Virus record (IMG/VR): IMGVR_UViG_3300036715_003906
Span: 62,001-126,000 of that record
Length of the DNA: 64,000 bases
Source: a virus
Direction: 5' to 3' (one strand)
The notes under the pieces are model-generated. The model did no database searches. It had not been told where the DNA came from and saw only the letters and a program-made list of their open reading frames with translations. Of this stretch, positions 16,784-24,846 are shown piece by piece. Both the position numbers and the translations under genes were made by a program. Every line of letters starts with the position of its first letter. Positions within the stretch are counted from its first letter, which is position 1.

Positions 16784-16985
16784 AGCCCCTTGCCCGGAGG
16801 ATGGCCTGGTACTCCTCCGTGTCAGTGAAGACCTTGCGGCCTCCGAGGAGGAGGTAGTACCGGTCCCCCTCGTAGCCGCTGCCCCCGCACCGGATGGGGG
16901 AAACCATCGAGGCCGCGAGCTTCCTCCGGCTCTCAGGGTCCTGGAGCAAGAGGCGGAGGGCGTCGTTCCTTTCGTCGTTCGTCAT
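16764..16985 (-). CDS. Small protein between gpJ-like and gpI-like genes (73 aa)
   Basis: A 73-residue protein, MTNDERNDALRLLLQDPESR at its start, with a helical first half and the segment SPIRCGGSGYEGDRYY. Its ATG overlaps the stop of the large wedge gene (ATGA), and its own end overlaps the gpI-like gene by 20 bases. It must therefore be translated as part of the same unit. I do not recognise the family. Position suggests a small baseplate component or a chaperone for wedge assembly. Confidence 0.6.
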   Translation of the reverse strand: MTNDERNDALRLLLQDPESRRKLAASMVSPIRCGGSGYEGDRYYLLLGGRKVFTDTEEYQAILRARGYGALHR

Positions 16986-19900
16986 GGGCCTAAGCTAGCA
17001 GAGCGGTACGTGATGACGAGACTCCCCAGCTCGACGTACTCGACGTCGGCCGCCGCGATGTCCCGGGGGCCCTTGTCCCCGCGGACCACGTAGCTGACCG
17101 TGTAGACGTGGAGCCCGGGCTCGTCAGGGGGGATGGACGTGGCCACGAGGGAGACCACGACGTGGTTGGCCGTCCGCCGGAGCCGCTCGGCCTGCCGGTC
17201 GGCCGCCGTGGCGAAGCCCAGGGCCGTCAGCGTGGCGTCATCGGAGTACCCGACGATCACGGCCCCACCCGAGCCGATGATGAAGGCTTGCCGCGGAGCC
17301 TGCGCGACCGCCGCCAGGGTGGGGGAGAGGGTGAGGGCCACGTCGTCCTGGAAGACGCCCTTGTGCTCCGTGTCGAGCCCACCCCCGTCCGTCGTGGGGC
17401 TCGTCAGGGGGTTCGACAGGAGAAAGGCGCGCTGACCCCCGATGTCGAGCGAGGAGACGTGGACGCTGGTGGACAGGACCATCTCCCGGATGCGCCGGCC
17501 CCCGTCGGCGTAAGCCATCCGGGCCAGGGGGACGATCTCGTAGTCGACGCCCGACGTCGAGTCGACGGCATTGATCACGTCCGACTGTGCGATCCCCTGG
17601 CCGATGAGCTTCTCGTTCAGCTCGATGCTCACATTCGAGCGCACCAGGGGGTCCGTCCGGTCCTTGGTGGCACCCGAGAGAAGCTGGATCGTGGTCTCGA
17701 TGTCGATGGGGTTGTTGATCGCCTGCTTCACGAGGACGTCGGCCGTCACATGCCGCTGCTTCTCGATGACCTGCTGGACCTCTTGCAAGAGGTCGTTGAT
17801 CACGTAGGTCAGCGTGAAATTCTCATCCTTCGTGTAGTCGACCGACACCGCCTGCCCCGAGGCGATGGCCGAGGGCGCTGTCCGCACGATCTTGATCGGA
17901 GTCGTCGGCGTCCCGGCCACGATGTCGAAGTCGGGGGAGGCATCCTCGGGGCCGTTGAACTCGATGCTCCGGTCGGCGTTGAAGACCCGGATCGTCTTGC
18001 TGTTGATCCCGACGCTGTCGAGGGGTTCCTGGATGAAGCCGATGAGGACGTGGGCCTCGTGGTTCACCTGGATCTGGTTGCCCGACGGGTTACCGCCCGA
18101 CTGGACGATCGAGACGTAGTACCGGGCGATGGTGCTCTCGCCGGTGATGAGCGGGTCATCCGTCTTGTACAGCTTGTAGTTGCCCCCGGCCGCGAGGGGC
18201 CCGGAGACCTCCCCGACCACGCTCACGACCCGGCGGACAGGCTGGAGCGTGGGGTAGAACTTGTCGACCGACCGGAAGCGGTAGTCGGCGAGGACCACGT
18301 CATCGAGGGCCGTCACGGGTTGGGGGATGCTCGCGTCCAGCCGGAAGGTCTGGTAGTCGAGGATCTGGACGTTCGTCAGGTCGTAGTCGAGCCCCTTGCT
18401 GGCGTTGCGAACCCCGAGCCCCTGACCGGGGTTGTTGAGGATCTCCAGCAGCGGCGTCTCCGCGGTCACCCGGGAGTCGAGGACGCGGAAGGTGAGCGTC
18501 CCGAGGTCCACCACCTGGCACGGGATGTCCCGGGCGATCTCGAAGGCGAAGGCGAAGACCTCGGTCACCTGGCGCTCCCGGAGCCCCTGGACGAAGATGT
18601 CGACCTTGCCCCCGATGTGCTTGCCCCGGACATCGTCGTAGTCCCGCATCATGAGCGGGTCCCCGCTCTTGACGATCTTGGCCTTGAGGATGCCCGCCTG
18701 CGCCGCCACCGTCGAGGCGTAGCCGCCCTCGGTTCCGGTATCGACCGACGTGAAGGCGAGGATGCTGCGGGCCGCCAGCTCCGCGTTGGTCTCGATGTTC
18801 GTACCGAAGATCGTGGCCTCCGTGTTCGTCACGAACACGCCCGAGACCCCGCTGATCCCGTGGATGGAGTCGGCCGGCCGGTTGCCCGTCTCCCCGATGG
18901 TCTCGCAGACCACGTCGGCGATGATCTCGTACCGCTTCGTGTCGTAGTTGTAGAACGCCTCGGCCTGCGCGGCCGGGAGCACGTAGGAGCCCCCGATCCG
19001 AAAGCGGACCGACCCTTGGCCATTCGCCGGGTCCGCGTCCGCCGTGACGAAGGACCCGGCCGGAACGACGATGTCCTTCGTCGGCTTCGTGGGCGTGTAG
19101 ACGACCACCTGCCCGACCGCCGCCCGCCCGGGGAGCCGGGGGTGCTGGACGTTGCCCGCCAGCTTGTCGAACTGCTGGTCGATGAGGCTCTGTGTCGCCT
19201 GGTCGCTCGTGTACCCGAGGGCCGCCCGGAGCGCCGTCTTGTAGGCGCTCGACACGACCGGGTCACTCACCCCGTCCCCGTTGGCGTCGTCCACCGCCAG
19301 AAGCGTCAGGAAGGACTGGCTCCGGTGGACGAAGTCCATGAGGAACCACAGCCGCTCCGCCTCGCTCGCGAAGGGGTCGAGGGTGTCCCGGGTCGTCGAG
19401 CCGGGGATGAGGGCCACCGTCTGGTTGACCCGCTGCACCGCCGTGATGTAGTCGATCACGATTTGCAGGAAGGTCCGGCCCGGGAGGTCCCGGATGGTCG
19501 TGTCAAGCACCAGGGGCTGCCCCACGACCTCCTGCGAATAGGGGGTCTCGACCTCCTGCCCGAGCGTGGGGTCGTAGTAGACGCCCGTGACCACGTAGTA
19601 GAGCGGGGACGAGTCATCCACGGTCCCGAACTGGTCCTCATTGATGATGTTCGGCCCGCCCCCGCGGATGTGCCGGAAAGGGACGAACTCGCGGATCTGG
19701 TAGTTGTCGATCGAGGCCGAGAAGCGCACCCGCTCGAAGAACTGGCTGACGTCCACCACGGTATCGAGGCGGCGTGTCAGCTCCGTCCCGAACTCGTCCT
19801 CCTCCGTCACCACGAGGCGCAGGTTCTTGTTCTTGCCGTCCCCCCAGGACACCTCCTCGGGGATCTGCCCGATCACGTCCTCCTCGAAGACCGTGCTCGA

Positions 19901-20443
19901 CGTCGTCACCAGCGCCGCGTTGATCTTGTAGTAGCCCGTCTGCCCCGCGGGCGTGGACGAGGCGTAGAGGTTGAAGCCCCGGAACACCGCCACCTGCATC
20001 GGGGTGCCGAGGACGTCCCGGAGCACCTGGGGCTTGGCCGTGAGGAGGTCGACCGCCCCGCGCCGCCGCCGGAGGCGGATGCCCGAGGGGATCTCCACCC
20101 CGAGCCCGCCATCGAGCGACCGGACCCGCGTGAGGGTCGCCGTGGCCGGCGCCGACACCGCCCCGAGGATGTCGATCACCCGCACCCGGATCGTGTTGAT
20201 CCCGTCCGTGAGGGGCAAGCCCCCGGGGTAGGCCACGGGGCTCGGGAGCGTGAACGATTGCAGGTTGAGGACCCCCAGCGTGGGGTCCGTCACGTAGGCC
20301 CCGTCGTTGATCGAGACCTGGACCGCGGCCGTGTTCACCGCCACGACCCCGGTGAGGACCACGGCCGGTTGGTTGGTCGTGAAGACCAGTTCGGCCACCT
20401 GGCCCGAGCCATCGCGTGCATCGAAAAGGGGTGTAGTCGCCAC
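16982..20443 (-). CDS. Baseplate J-like wedge protein (gpJ / T4 gp6 family), 1153 aa
   Basis: The signature of the baseplate J family is at about residues 545-600. It includes NAELAARSILAF, then TGTEGGYASTVAAQAGILKA and a charged GDPLMMRD loop. Another family feature is the 'VQGLRERQVTEVF' strand-helix near 640. Most J-like proteins are 300-500 residues, so this one carries a long N-terminal extension (Ig-like first 110 residues, then about 400 residues of mixed fold) and extra C-terminal domains. In contractile tails this protein forms the wedge ring around the hub. It lies immediately downstream of the gp25-like gene (1-base gap), the same order as in P2-like phages (W, J, I). Confidence 0.88.
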   Translation of the reverse strand: MATTPLFDARDGSGQVAELVFTTNQPAVVLTGVVAVNTAAVQVSINDGAYVTDPTLGVLNLQSFTLPSPVAYPGGLPLTDGINTIRVRVIDILGAVSAPATATLTRVRSLDGGLGVEIPSGIRLRRRRGAVDLLTAKPQVLRDVLGTPMQVAVFRGFNLYASSTPAGQTGYYKINAALVTTSSTVFEEDVIGQIPEEVSWGDGKNKNLRLVVTEEDEFGTELTRRLDTVVDVSQFFERVRFSASIDNYQIREFVPFRHIRGGGPNIINEDQFGTVDDSSPLYYVVTGVYYDPTLGQEVETPYSQEVVGQPLVLDTTIRDLPGRTFLQIVIDYITAVQRVNQTVALIPGSTTRDTLDPFASEAERLWFLMDFVHRSQSFLTLLAVDDANGDGVSDPVVSSAYKTALRAALGYTSDQATQSLIDQQFDKLAGNVQHPRLPGRAAVGQVVVYTPTKPTKDIVVPAGSFVTADADPANGQGSVRFRIGGSYVLPAAQAEAFYNYDTKRYEIIADVVCETIGETGNRPADSIHGISGVSGVFVTNTEATIFGTNIETNAELAARSILAFTSVDTGTEGGYASTVAAQAGILKAKIVKSGDPLMMRDYDDVRGKHIGGKVDIFVQGLRERQVTEVFAFAFEIARDIPCQVVDLGTLTFRVLDSRVTAETPLLEILNNPGQGLGVRNASKGLDYDLTNVQILDYQTFRLDASIPQPVTALDDVVLADYRFRSVDKFYPTLQPVRRVVSVVGEVSGPLAAGGNYKLYKTDDPLITGESTIARYYVSIVQSGGNPSGNQIQVNHEAHVLIGFIQEPLDSVGINSKTIRVFNADRSIEFNGPEDASPDFDIVAGTPTTPIKIVRTAPSAIASGQAVSVDYTKDENFTLTYVINDLLQEVQQVIEKQRHVTADVLVKQAINNPIDIETTIQLLSGATKDRTDPLVRSNVSIELNEKLIGQGIAQSDVINAVDSTSGVDYEIVPLARMAYADGGRRIREMVLSTSVHVSSLDIGGQRAFLLSNPLTSPTTDGGGLDTEHKGVFQDDVALTLSPTLAAVAQAPRQAFIIGSGGAVIVGYSDDATLTALGFATAADRQAERLRRTANHVVVSLVATSIPPDEPGLHVYTVSYVVRGDKGPRDIAAADVEYVELGSLVITYRSASLGP

Positions 20444-20444
20444 G

Positions 20445-21581
20445 TTATCCCACCTGCGTGTACTGGCTGAGGCTCTGCCGGATGATGCCCTGGTTCTGGG
20501 TCGAGCCGAGGAGGTTCATCGGCTCGGGGACCCGGATACCCCGCTCCAGCACGATGGGGTCAAAGGAACGATTCTGGAGGGTGATCGAGACCGTGAGGAT
20601 GGTGGGGTCCTGCTGGCTTGGGACCAGGTCCACGTCCAGAAGCCGGAAGGGGTACTCCCGATCGCTGACGGGTTGCCCCACCACCTGCTCCTGACGCTGC
20701 TTGATCGACTGCCACTTGCGGAAAGCGTCCGCGACGTCCGTGGCGATGAGGTTCTGCAAAAAGCCCCCGGCCGCCTGCTTCTTCCCGATCGATTCGAGGA
20801 GGCTCGTCCCGTACCCCGTGTGGAAAGGGTTGCTCCCCTTGAGGGTGTAGATGATCTTCTGCACCTCCTGGATCAAGAGGGCCTCGTCCACGACGGAGAT
20901 CACCTCGCCGGTCGCCCCGTAGCGCCAGTCGTACTCGACGCCCACGCCCCCGCACCGCCGGCACTCCTGCTGGACCGTCGTGTACGTCACCTCGACGTAG
21001 TCCCCCGCCGAGGGCAGGGGGTCGTCGAACACGATGAGGCGGGTCGGCCGGTCGCTCAGGGTGGCCTGGTCCCGCACGAGCGTCCACGGGGGCACCCGAT
21101 CCACCCCCCGCACCTCCCGGTCCACCGGAAGGCCCAGGCTCAGCCCGAGTGGGGAGGGGCTGAGCAGGCGCAGGGACGAGCCCCGGCCCCCCGTGTCCGT
21201 CCGCATCCCGATCCGCCGGTCCTGGACGAAGAACTGGGCCCCCCGCGCCTGCCGGCTGAGGACCGCCGCCAGATGGTCCGCCCCGAGGCGCTCCCCGGGG
21301 GTGACCGACAGGGTCTGCACCTCACCCTGATTTACCCTGAGGCGCAGGGTCTGGCTCCCCGCCGCCACCGTGTAGTTGCCGGGCTTCCGCGCCACCACGG
21401 AGGCAGGCAGCAGGACCCCAGGGCTCGGGCAGTCGATCGCCCCGTCCATCCTCACCACGAGGCCCACCGACGACGCGATGGGCCGCAGGGGCCGGATGGT
21501 GCGCCGGTCGTTCCCGAGGAGCAGGGCTTCCTCGACCACGGTGTGCGGGCAGATCTGGTCGATCTTGCGGTCGTAGCTCAC
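20445..21581 (-). CDS. gp25-like baseplate wedge protein with N-terminal extension (378 aa)
   Basis: Start chosen at the GTG at 21581-21579 (GTG-AGC-TAC, protein (M)SYDRKIDQICPHTVVEE). It overlaps the preceding stop as GTGA and has GGGAGGGAGG upstream. The longer frame upstream is a shadow. Residues about 265-360 match the gp25/W family: NPFHTGYGTSLLE, a helix, then strands ending ITLQNRSFDP. In contractile tails gp25 binds the wedge and seeds sheath polymerisation. The first 230 residues are an extra domain. A single C-x2-C-G-G-x-G motif (CRRCGGVG, about residue 225) just before the gp25 part resembles one half of a DnaJ-type zinc site. Confidence 0.83.
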   Translation of the reverse strand: MSYDRKIDQICPHTVVEEALLLGNDRRTIRPLRPIASSVGLVVRMDGAIDCPSPGVLLPASVVARKPGNYTVAAGSQTLRLRVNQGEVQTLSVTPGERLGADHLAAVLSRQARGAQFFVQDRRIGMRTDTGGRGSSLRLLSPSPLGLSLGLPVDREVRGVDRVPPWTLVRDQATLSDRPTRLIVFDDPLPSAGDYVEVTYTTVQQECRRCGGVGVEYDWRYGATGEVISVVDEALLIQEVQKIIYTLKGSNPFHTGYGTSLLESIGKKQAAGGFLQNLIATDVADAFRKWQSIKQRQEQVVGQPVSDREYPFRLLDVDLVPSQQDPTILTVSITLQNRSFDPIVLERGIRVPEPMNLLGSTQNQGIIRQSLSQYTQVG

Positions 21582-22324
21582 GAGCCTCCCTCCCCGGGTT
21601 TGACGACGCCGCGGTCGCCAGAGTCCTTGCCGTAGACCGTCGCCGGGGACCGGTTCGGCCCCACGGAGTAGGGGGACAGCGGCGCCCCCGTCAGCTTGCC
21701 AAAGGGGTCCGTCCCCTTGTCGTCGTAGGCCGGTCGGTAGGTCGGGTCGTCCACGAGAGCCGAGAGCTGCGCGAGGATGTTCTCCAGCGAGTTCTCCAGG
21801 TCCACGCCCGCCGCCTTGAGGGCCAGGGTGACCTGCTCCTGCTGGAGCTGCTCCCCGTAGTCGATGAGCCGGCGGATCTTCCGCTCCAGGTACTCCCGGC
21901 GCGCGTAAAGGACGTCGTCCATCCAGGCCCGCAGGGGGACCATCAGCTCCGCCGTCCCACGGTCCCCGAGCCCGGGCGTCCCCATGATCTCCCCGTTCGA
22001 CAGGAGCTGGGCCGGCGTGGTCTCGTCCGCCCGGAGCAGGAAGACCGCCTGGCTCGCCGATCGGATGTTCAGGTCGTAGAAGGCGTCGCCCCCGAGGATC
22101 TCGTAGGCCGCCAGGAGCCGCCCGAGCTGCGAGTCCGAAGGCTGCGGGGAGTAAGCGAGGGGCCGGCCAGCCGCGTCGTAGGAGAACACGAGCACCCCCA
22201 GCCGGTCCTGCTCGGCCGCCAGGTGGTTGATCCGGGGCCCGATGTCCGTCACCTGCGCCCGCGACCAGGCCACCAGCCGATCGAGCTGGCTCCGGTTGAA
22301 CGTGCCCAGAAAATCGAAGCTCAT
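21578..22324 (-). CDS. Baseplate-region structural protein with helical middle (248 aa)
   Basis: Begins MSFDFLGTFNRSQLDRLVAW. Residues about 20-60 are helical. The region around 150-190 (RKIRRLIDYGEQLQQ and on) has a heptad-like pattern suggesting a coiled coil. The C-terminal tail is Gly/Pro-rich. It ends with a TGA overlapping the GTG of the gp25-like gene, so both are likely made in matched amounts. I do not recognise the family. A baseplate wedge partner of the gp25-like protein is the simplest reading from coupling. Confidence 0.6.
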   Translation of the reverse strand: MSFDFLGTFNRSQLDRLVAWSRAQVTDIGPRINHLAAEQDRLGVLVFSYDAAGRPLAYSPQPSDSQLGRLLAAYEILGGDAFYDLNIRSASQAVFLLRADETTPAQLLSNGEIMGTPGLGDRGTAELMVPLRAWMDDVLYARREYLERKIRRLIDYGEQLQQEQVTLALKAAGVDLENSLENILAQLSALVDDPTYRPAYDDKGTDPFGKLTGAPLSPYSVGPNRSPATVYGKDSGDRGVVKPGEGGS

Positions 22325-22343
22325 CTCGGATCACCTGAGCGGC

Positions 22344-22364
22344 AAAATCGCCCTGCCCAGGGCG
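22344..22364 (-). terminator. Candidate rho-independent terminator or attenuator
   Basis: In the 54-base gap after the 766-residue gene the transcript reads CGCCCT-GGGC-AGGGCG followed by ATTTT. That is a perfect 6-bp GC stem with a 4-base loop and a short U tract, the best terminator-like structure in the window. Because more baseplate genes follow on the same strand, partial termination is more likely than a full stop. Confidence 0.5.
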
Positions 22365-22367
22365 GGG

Positions 22368-22382
22368 GTATCGAAGGACTAG
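22368..22382 (-). promoter_or_regulatory. Recurring junction motif, copy 3
   Basis: Coding-strand CTAGTCCTTCGATAC, where the TAG is the true stop of the 766-residue gene. It differs from the other copies in the middle (TTCGATAC for TCTTATCC). It stands directly before the terminator-like hairpin. Confidence 0.3.
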
Positions 22383-24679
22383 AAGATCAGCCCGAAGGCC
22401 GCCTCGAAGGCCGCGACGTCCACCGCCAGGTACGCAAAGGCCACCCCGGCCGTGTACCCCCCGGGCCCCGAGGGGGGAGGGTTCTGGGCATTGTCGATGG
22501 CCTCGGTCCACTGGCCCACGTCCCCGCCCATCGTCCCCGAGTTGAGGAAGTAGAAGCCCGCGTTCAGGCTCTCGATGTAGTTGAGGATCTCGATGAGGAA
22601 CTGGAGGAAGCGCTCCAGGGTGTCGATCTTGCGCAGGATGAGGTCGATGAACGCCTTGACCTCGTCCGTCAGGCCCTTGAACGCATCGAGCAGCGCCTGG
22701 ATCTTGGCCAGCAGGTCGTACAGAAACTGGCCCGACCAGGGGATCATGTCCCTCAAGATCGCAATCTGCTGCCAGTTGGGGGGAATCCCCTGGCCGTTGA
22801 CGTTCAGGATGAAGTTGACGGCCGCGAGGATGTTTCGCCTCACCGCCGCGTCGTTGAAGGCCGACCCGAAGGTCTTGCGCGTGGCATCCGTGACCGTGCC
22901 CGCTCGAAAAGCCGTCGTCTCGAACACGACCGACGCCGCCGACCCCACCACCCCCTGCTCGACCGTGACATCCGACAGGGCCCTGACCATCTTCTCCAGG
23001 GTGTTCGCCCCGGCCAGGGTGGAACCCGCGAGGCTCGCCGCAGGCACCGGGGTCACGGGCAAGGGCCCCTGCATGAGCTGCCGGAAGTCCTCGGGCAGAT
23101 GCCCGTCCAGCTCCAGAAAGAGGGAGCCGAACTTGTTGGTCAGGCGCGCGGCGTGGAACCGCACCGACTTCTGCTGGAAGGGCAGCAGCGGCGCCTCGCC
23201 CGTCGCCGGGTTGATCGGCACGGAGACGATGACGTTCAGAAAGGAGTCGGGGAGGAACTTCTGGCTCACCGGCCCCGCCAGGTCCGCCAGGGTCCCCCGC
23301 CCGATGTCCGCCACCGGGTCGAGCGGCGGGAGGGGTGCCCCGTCCGGGCCGTAGAGGGGCTTCGTGAGCGGGTTGCCGTCCGGGCCAAGGACCGGGTTGC
23401 CCTGGCCGTCGAGAACCGGGTCGGGCTGCGGCAAGCCGAGATGGAAGTTCAGGGAGAGGGCGACGAGAAAAACCCGGCGGATGATGTCGAAGGTGTCGAA
23501 GTTCGCGGGCAAGGTGGGCACCCGGCCCTGCACGATCCCCGAGGTCCGACCCATCACGACCACGTTCGAGGGGTCCTTGGCCCTCCAGATGAAGCGGTAC
23601 TCCCCACCGTCGTTCATGTTCTGAACGATCTGGCTGGGCTGGTAGGTGAGGAGCCCCGACTCGGGACCCTCGAAGGGCAGGACGCCGCTGAAGGCACGGA
23701 CCCGGTAGTAGTAGGTCTTGTCCTTCTCGACCGAGACGTCGAGGAAACGGAACGTGCCGAGCTGCCCGGTAAAGAAGGTCGCCGGGTTCGAGGCCGCCGA
23801 CACGATGGCCCACGCCTGGAACTTGAAGAAGGGCGCCCCGTCCTCATCCCGGACCCGGACCTTGCGCGACACCTGCTTTCCGGTCCGAAAGTCGACCGAG
23901 CGGGTGTTCACGATCTTGGTCACGTAGCCGGCCGCCGCCGGGTTACCGAGGTCGGTGTCCGTGACCTCGTTCGTGAGCGGCACCTCCGACCTCTCGATGA
24001 ACCACTTGGGCGGGAAGAACTCCTGGCTCACCTGGGCCACGAGGCCCGTGAAGGCGCTGTCAGAGGCCGGGACCTGGCTCGGCAACGCCCACTCCAGCGC
24101 CAGGGCTGTGGGGGGCGTGCTGAACACGCTGGCCACCGACAGGAGAGGGTCCCCCTTGCTGCCCACCGGCACGACACGCACGTTCGCCGGAGCCCCGAAC
24201 TGCGGCTTCAAGAAGTCCTGCCCGAAGAACTTGAGCAGGGTCTTGACGAGGGCCAGGAGCGCCAGGGGCCCCTGGGCGTCCGCCACGATGAGCAGGTAAC
24301 CCCCCTTGAGGGCGCCCCCGAGGGGCTGCGGACGGTTCAGGTCCTGGGCATCGTAGAGCGACTGCTTGAACCGGCGTGCGAACCCCTGGTAGCCCCCCAC
24401 CACCTTGCCGAAGTTGGGGTCCGACACCGGGTCCGGGATGTCGTAGTAGGCGTAGACCCCCGTCCGCTTGAGGGCCGTGATCAGGGTCACGATGAGCCCG
24501 AGGAGCGCCTCGACCAGCGCGCGGACCGGGTTGCCGAAGTCGATGAGGACGGCCTTGATCGTTTCGAGGACCGCCTTGACGATCTCCAGGTAAATCAGGA
24601 GGGTTTCGAGGACATTCCTCGCCGACTCGAGGTAATCTTTGCCCGGAATCGTGATCGCGAGCGGCTCCCACTGTGCCAT
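22379..24679 (-). CDS. Baseplate-region structural protein with FN3-like segment (766 aa)
   Basis: The first 75 residues are strongly helical and amphipathic (repeats of VLET/KAVL type), and the last 150 residues again form long helices (LLAKIQALLDAFKGL, LERFLQFLIEIL). Around residues 315-350 the pattern KTYYYRVRAFSG...GPESGLL is that of a fibronectin-III-like strand pair. No enzymatic motif is seen. The ATG overlaps the TGA of the preceding 55-residue gene (ATGA). The helix-beta-helix plan suits a rod-like connector on the baseplate periphery. This role is inferred. Confidence 0.62.
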   Translation of the reverse strand: MAQWEPLAITIPGKDYLESARNVLETLLIYLEIVKAVLETIKAVLIDFGNPVRALVEALLGLIVTLITALKRTGVYAYYDIPDPVSDPNFGKVVGGYQGFARRFKQSLYDAQDLNRPQPLGGALKGGYLLIVADAQGPLALLALVKTLLKFFGQDFLKPQFGAPANVRVVPVGSKGDPLLSVASVFSTPPTALALEWALPSQVPASDSAFTGLVAQVSQEFFPPKWFIERSEVPLTNEVTDTDLGNPAAAGYVTKIVNTRSVDFRTGKQVSRKVRVRDEDGAPFFKFQAWAIVSAASNPATFFTGQLGTFRFLDVSVEKDKTYYYRVRAFSGVLPFEGPESGLLTYQPSQIVQNMNDGGEYRFIWRAKDPSNVVVMGRTSGIVQGRVPTLPANFDTFDIIRRVFLVALSLNFHLGLPQPDPVLDGQGNPVLGPDGNPLTKPLYGPDGAPLPPLDPVADIGRGTLADLAGPVSQKFLPDSFLNVIVSVPINPATGEAPLLPFQQKSVRFHAARLTNKFGSLFLELDGHLPEDFRQLMQGPLPVTPVPAASLAGSTLAGANTLEKMVRALSDVTVEQGVVGSAASVVFETTAFRAGTVTDATRKTFGSAFNDAAVRRNILAAVNFILNVNGQGIPPNWQQIAILRDMIPWSGQFLYDLLAKIQALLDAFKGLTDEVKAFIDLILRKIDTLERFLQFLIEILNYIESLNAGFYFLNSGTMGGDVGQWTEAIDNAQNPPPSGPGGYTAGVAFAYLAVDVAAFEAAFGLIF

Positions 24680-24846
24680 CAGCCACCCCGCTGGAGCTTT
24701 TCCAGCTTCCGCCGCAAGACCGCCAGCTCCGTCTCCGTCACCTTCTCCGTGAGCTGGATGATCTCCTTGAGCCGCCGGTTGATCCCCATCTCCGTCCGGT
24801 ACTCCCAGCCCGGGGTGGGCTCAGGGTCCTTGGTCTCCTCGCTCAT
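24679..24846 (-). CDS. Small helical protein (55 aa)
   Basis: Starts at the ATG at 24846, which overlaps the stop of the 2034-residue gene (ATGA), and stops inside the start of the 766-residue gene (ATGA). It reads MSEETKDPEPTPGWEYRTEM and then a helix with heptad spacing (LKEIIQLTEKVTETELAVLRRK). The coupling on both sides makes it a real gene although it is short. Probably a small coiled-coil linker or assembly factor for the flanking structural proteins. Family not recognised. Confidence 0.6.
   Translation of the reverse strand: MSEETKDPEPTPGWEYRTEMGINRRLKEIIQLTEKVTETELAVLRRKLEKLQRGG

Noticed and set aside
17108-20470. Plus-strand open frame of 1120 codons opposite the gpJ-like gene
   Set aside because: Antisense shadow; the minus-strand product has recognisable baseplate J motifs.
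21582-23813. Upstream extension of the gp25-like frame to 23813
   Set aside because: Overlaps two good genes in another frame and has shadow composition. The GTG at 21581 has a ribosome site and a coupled overlap.
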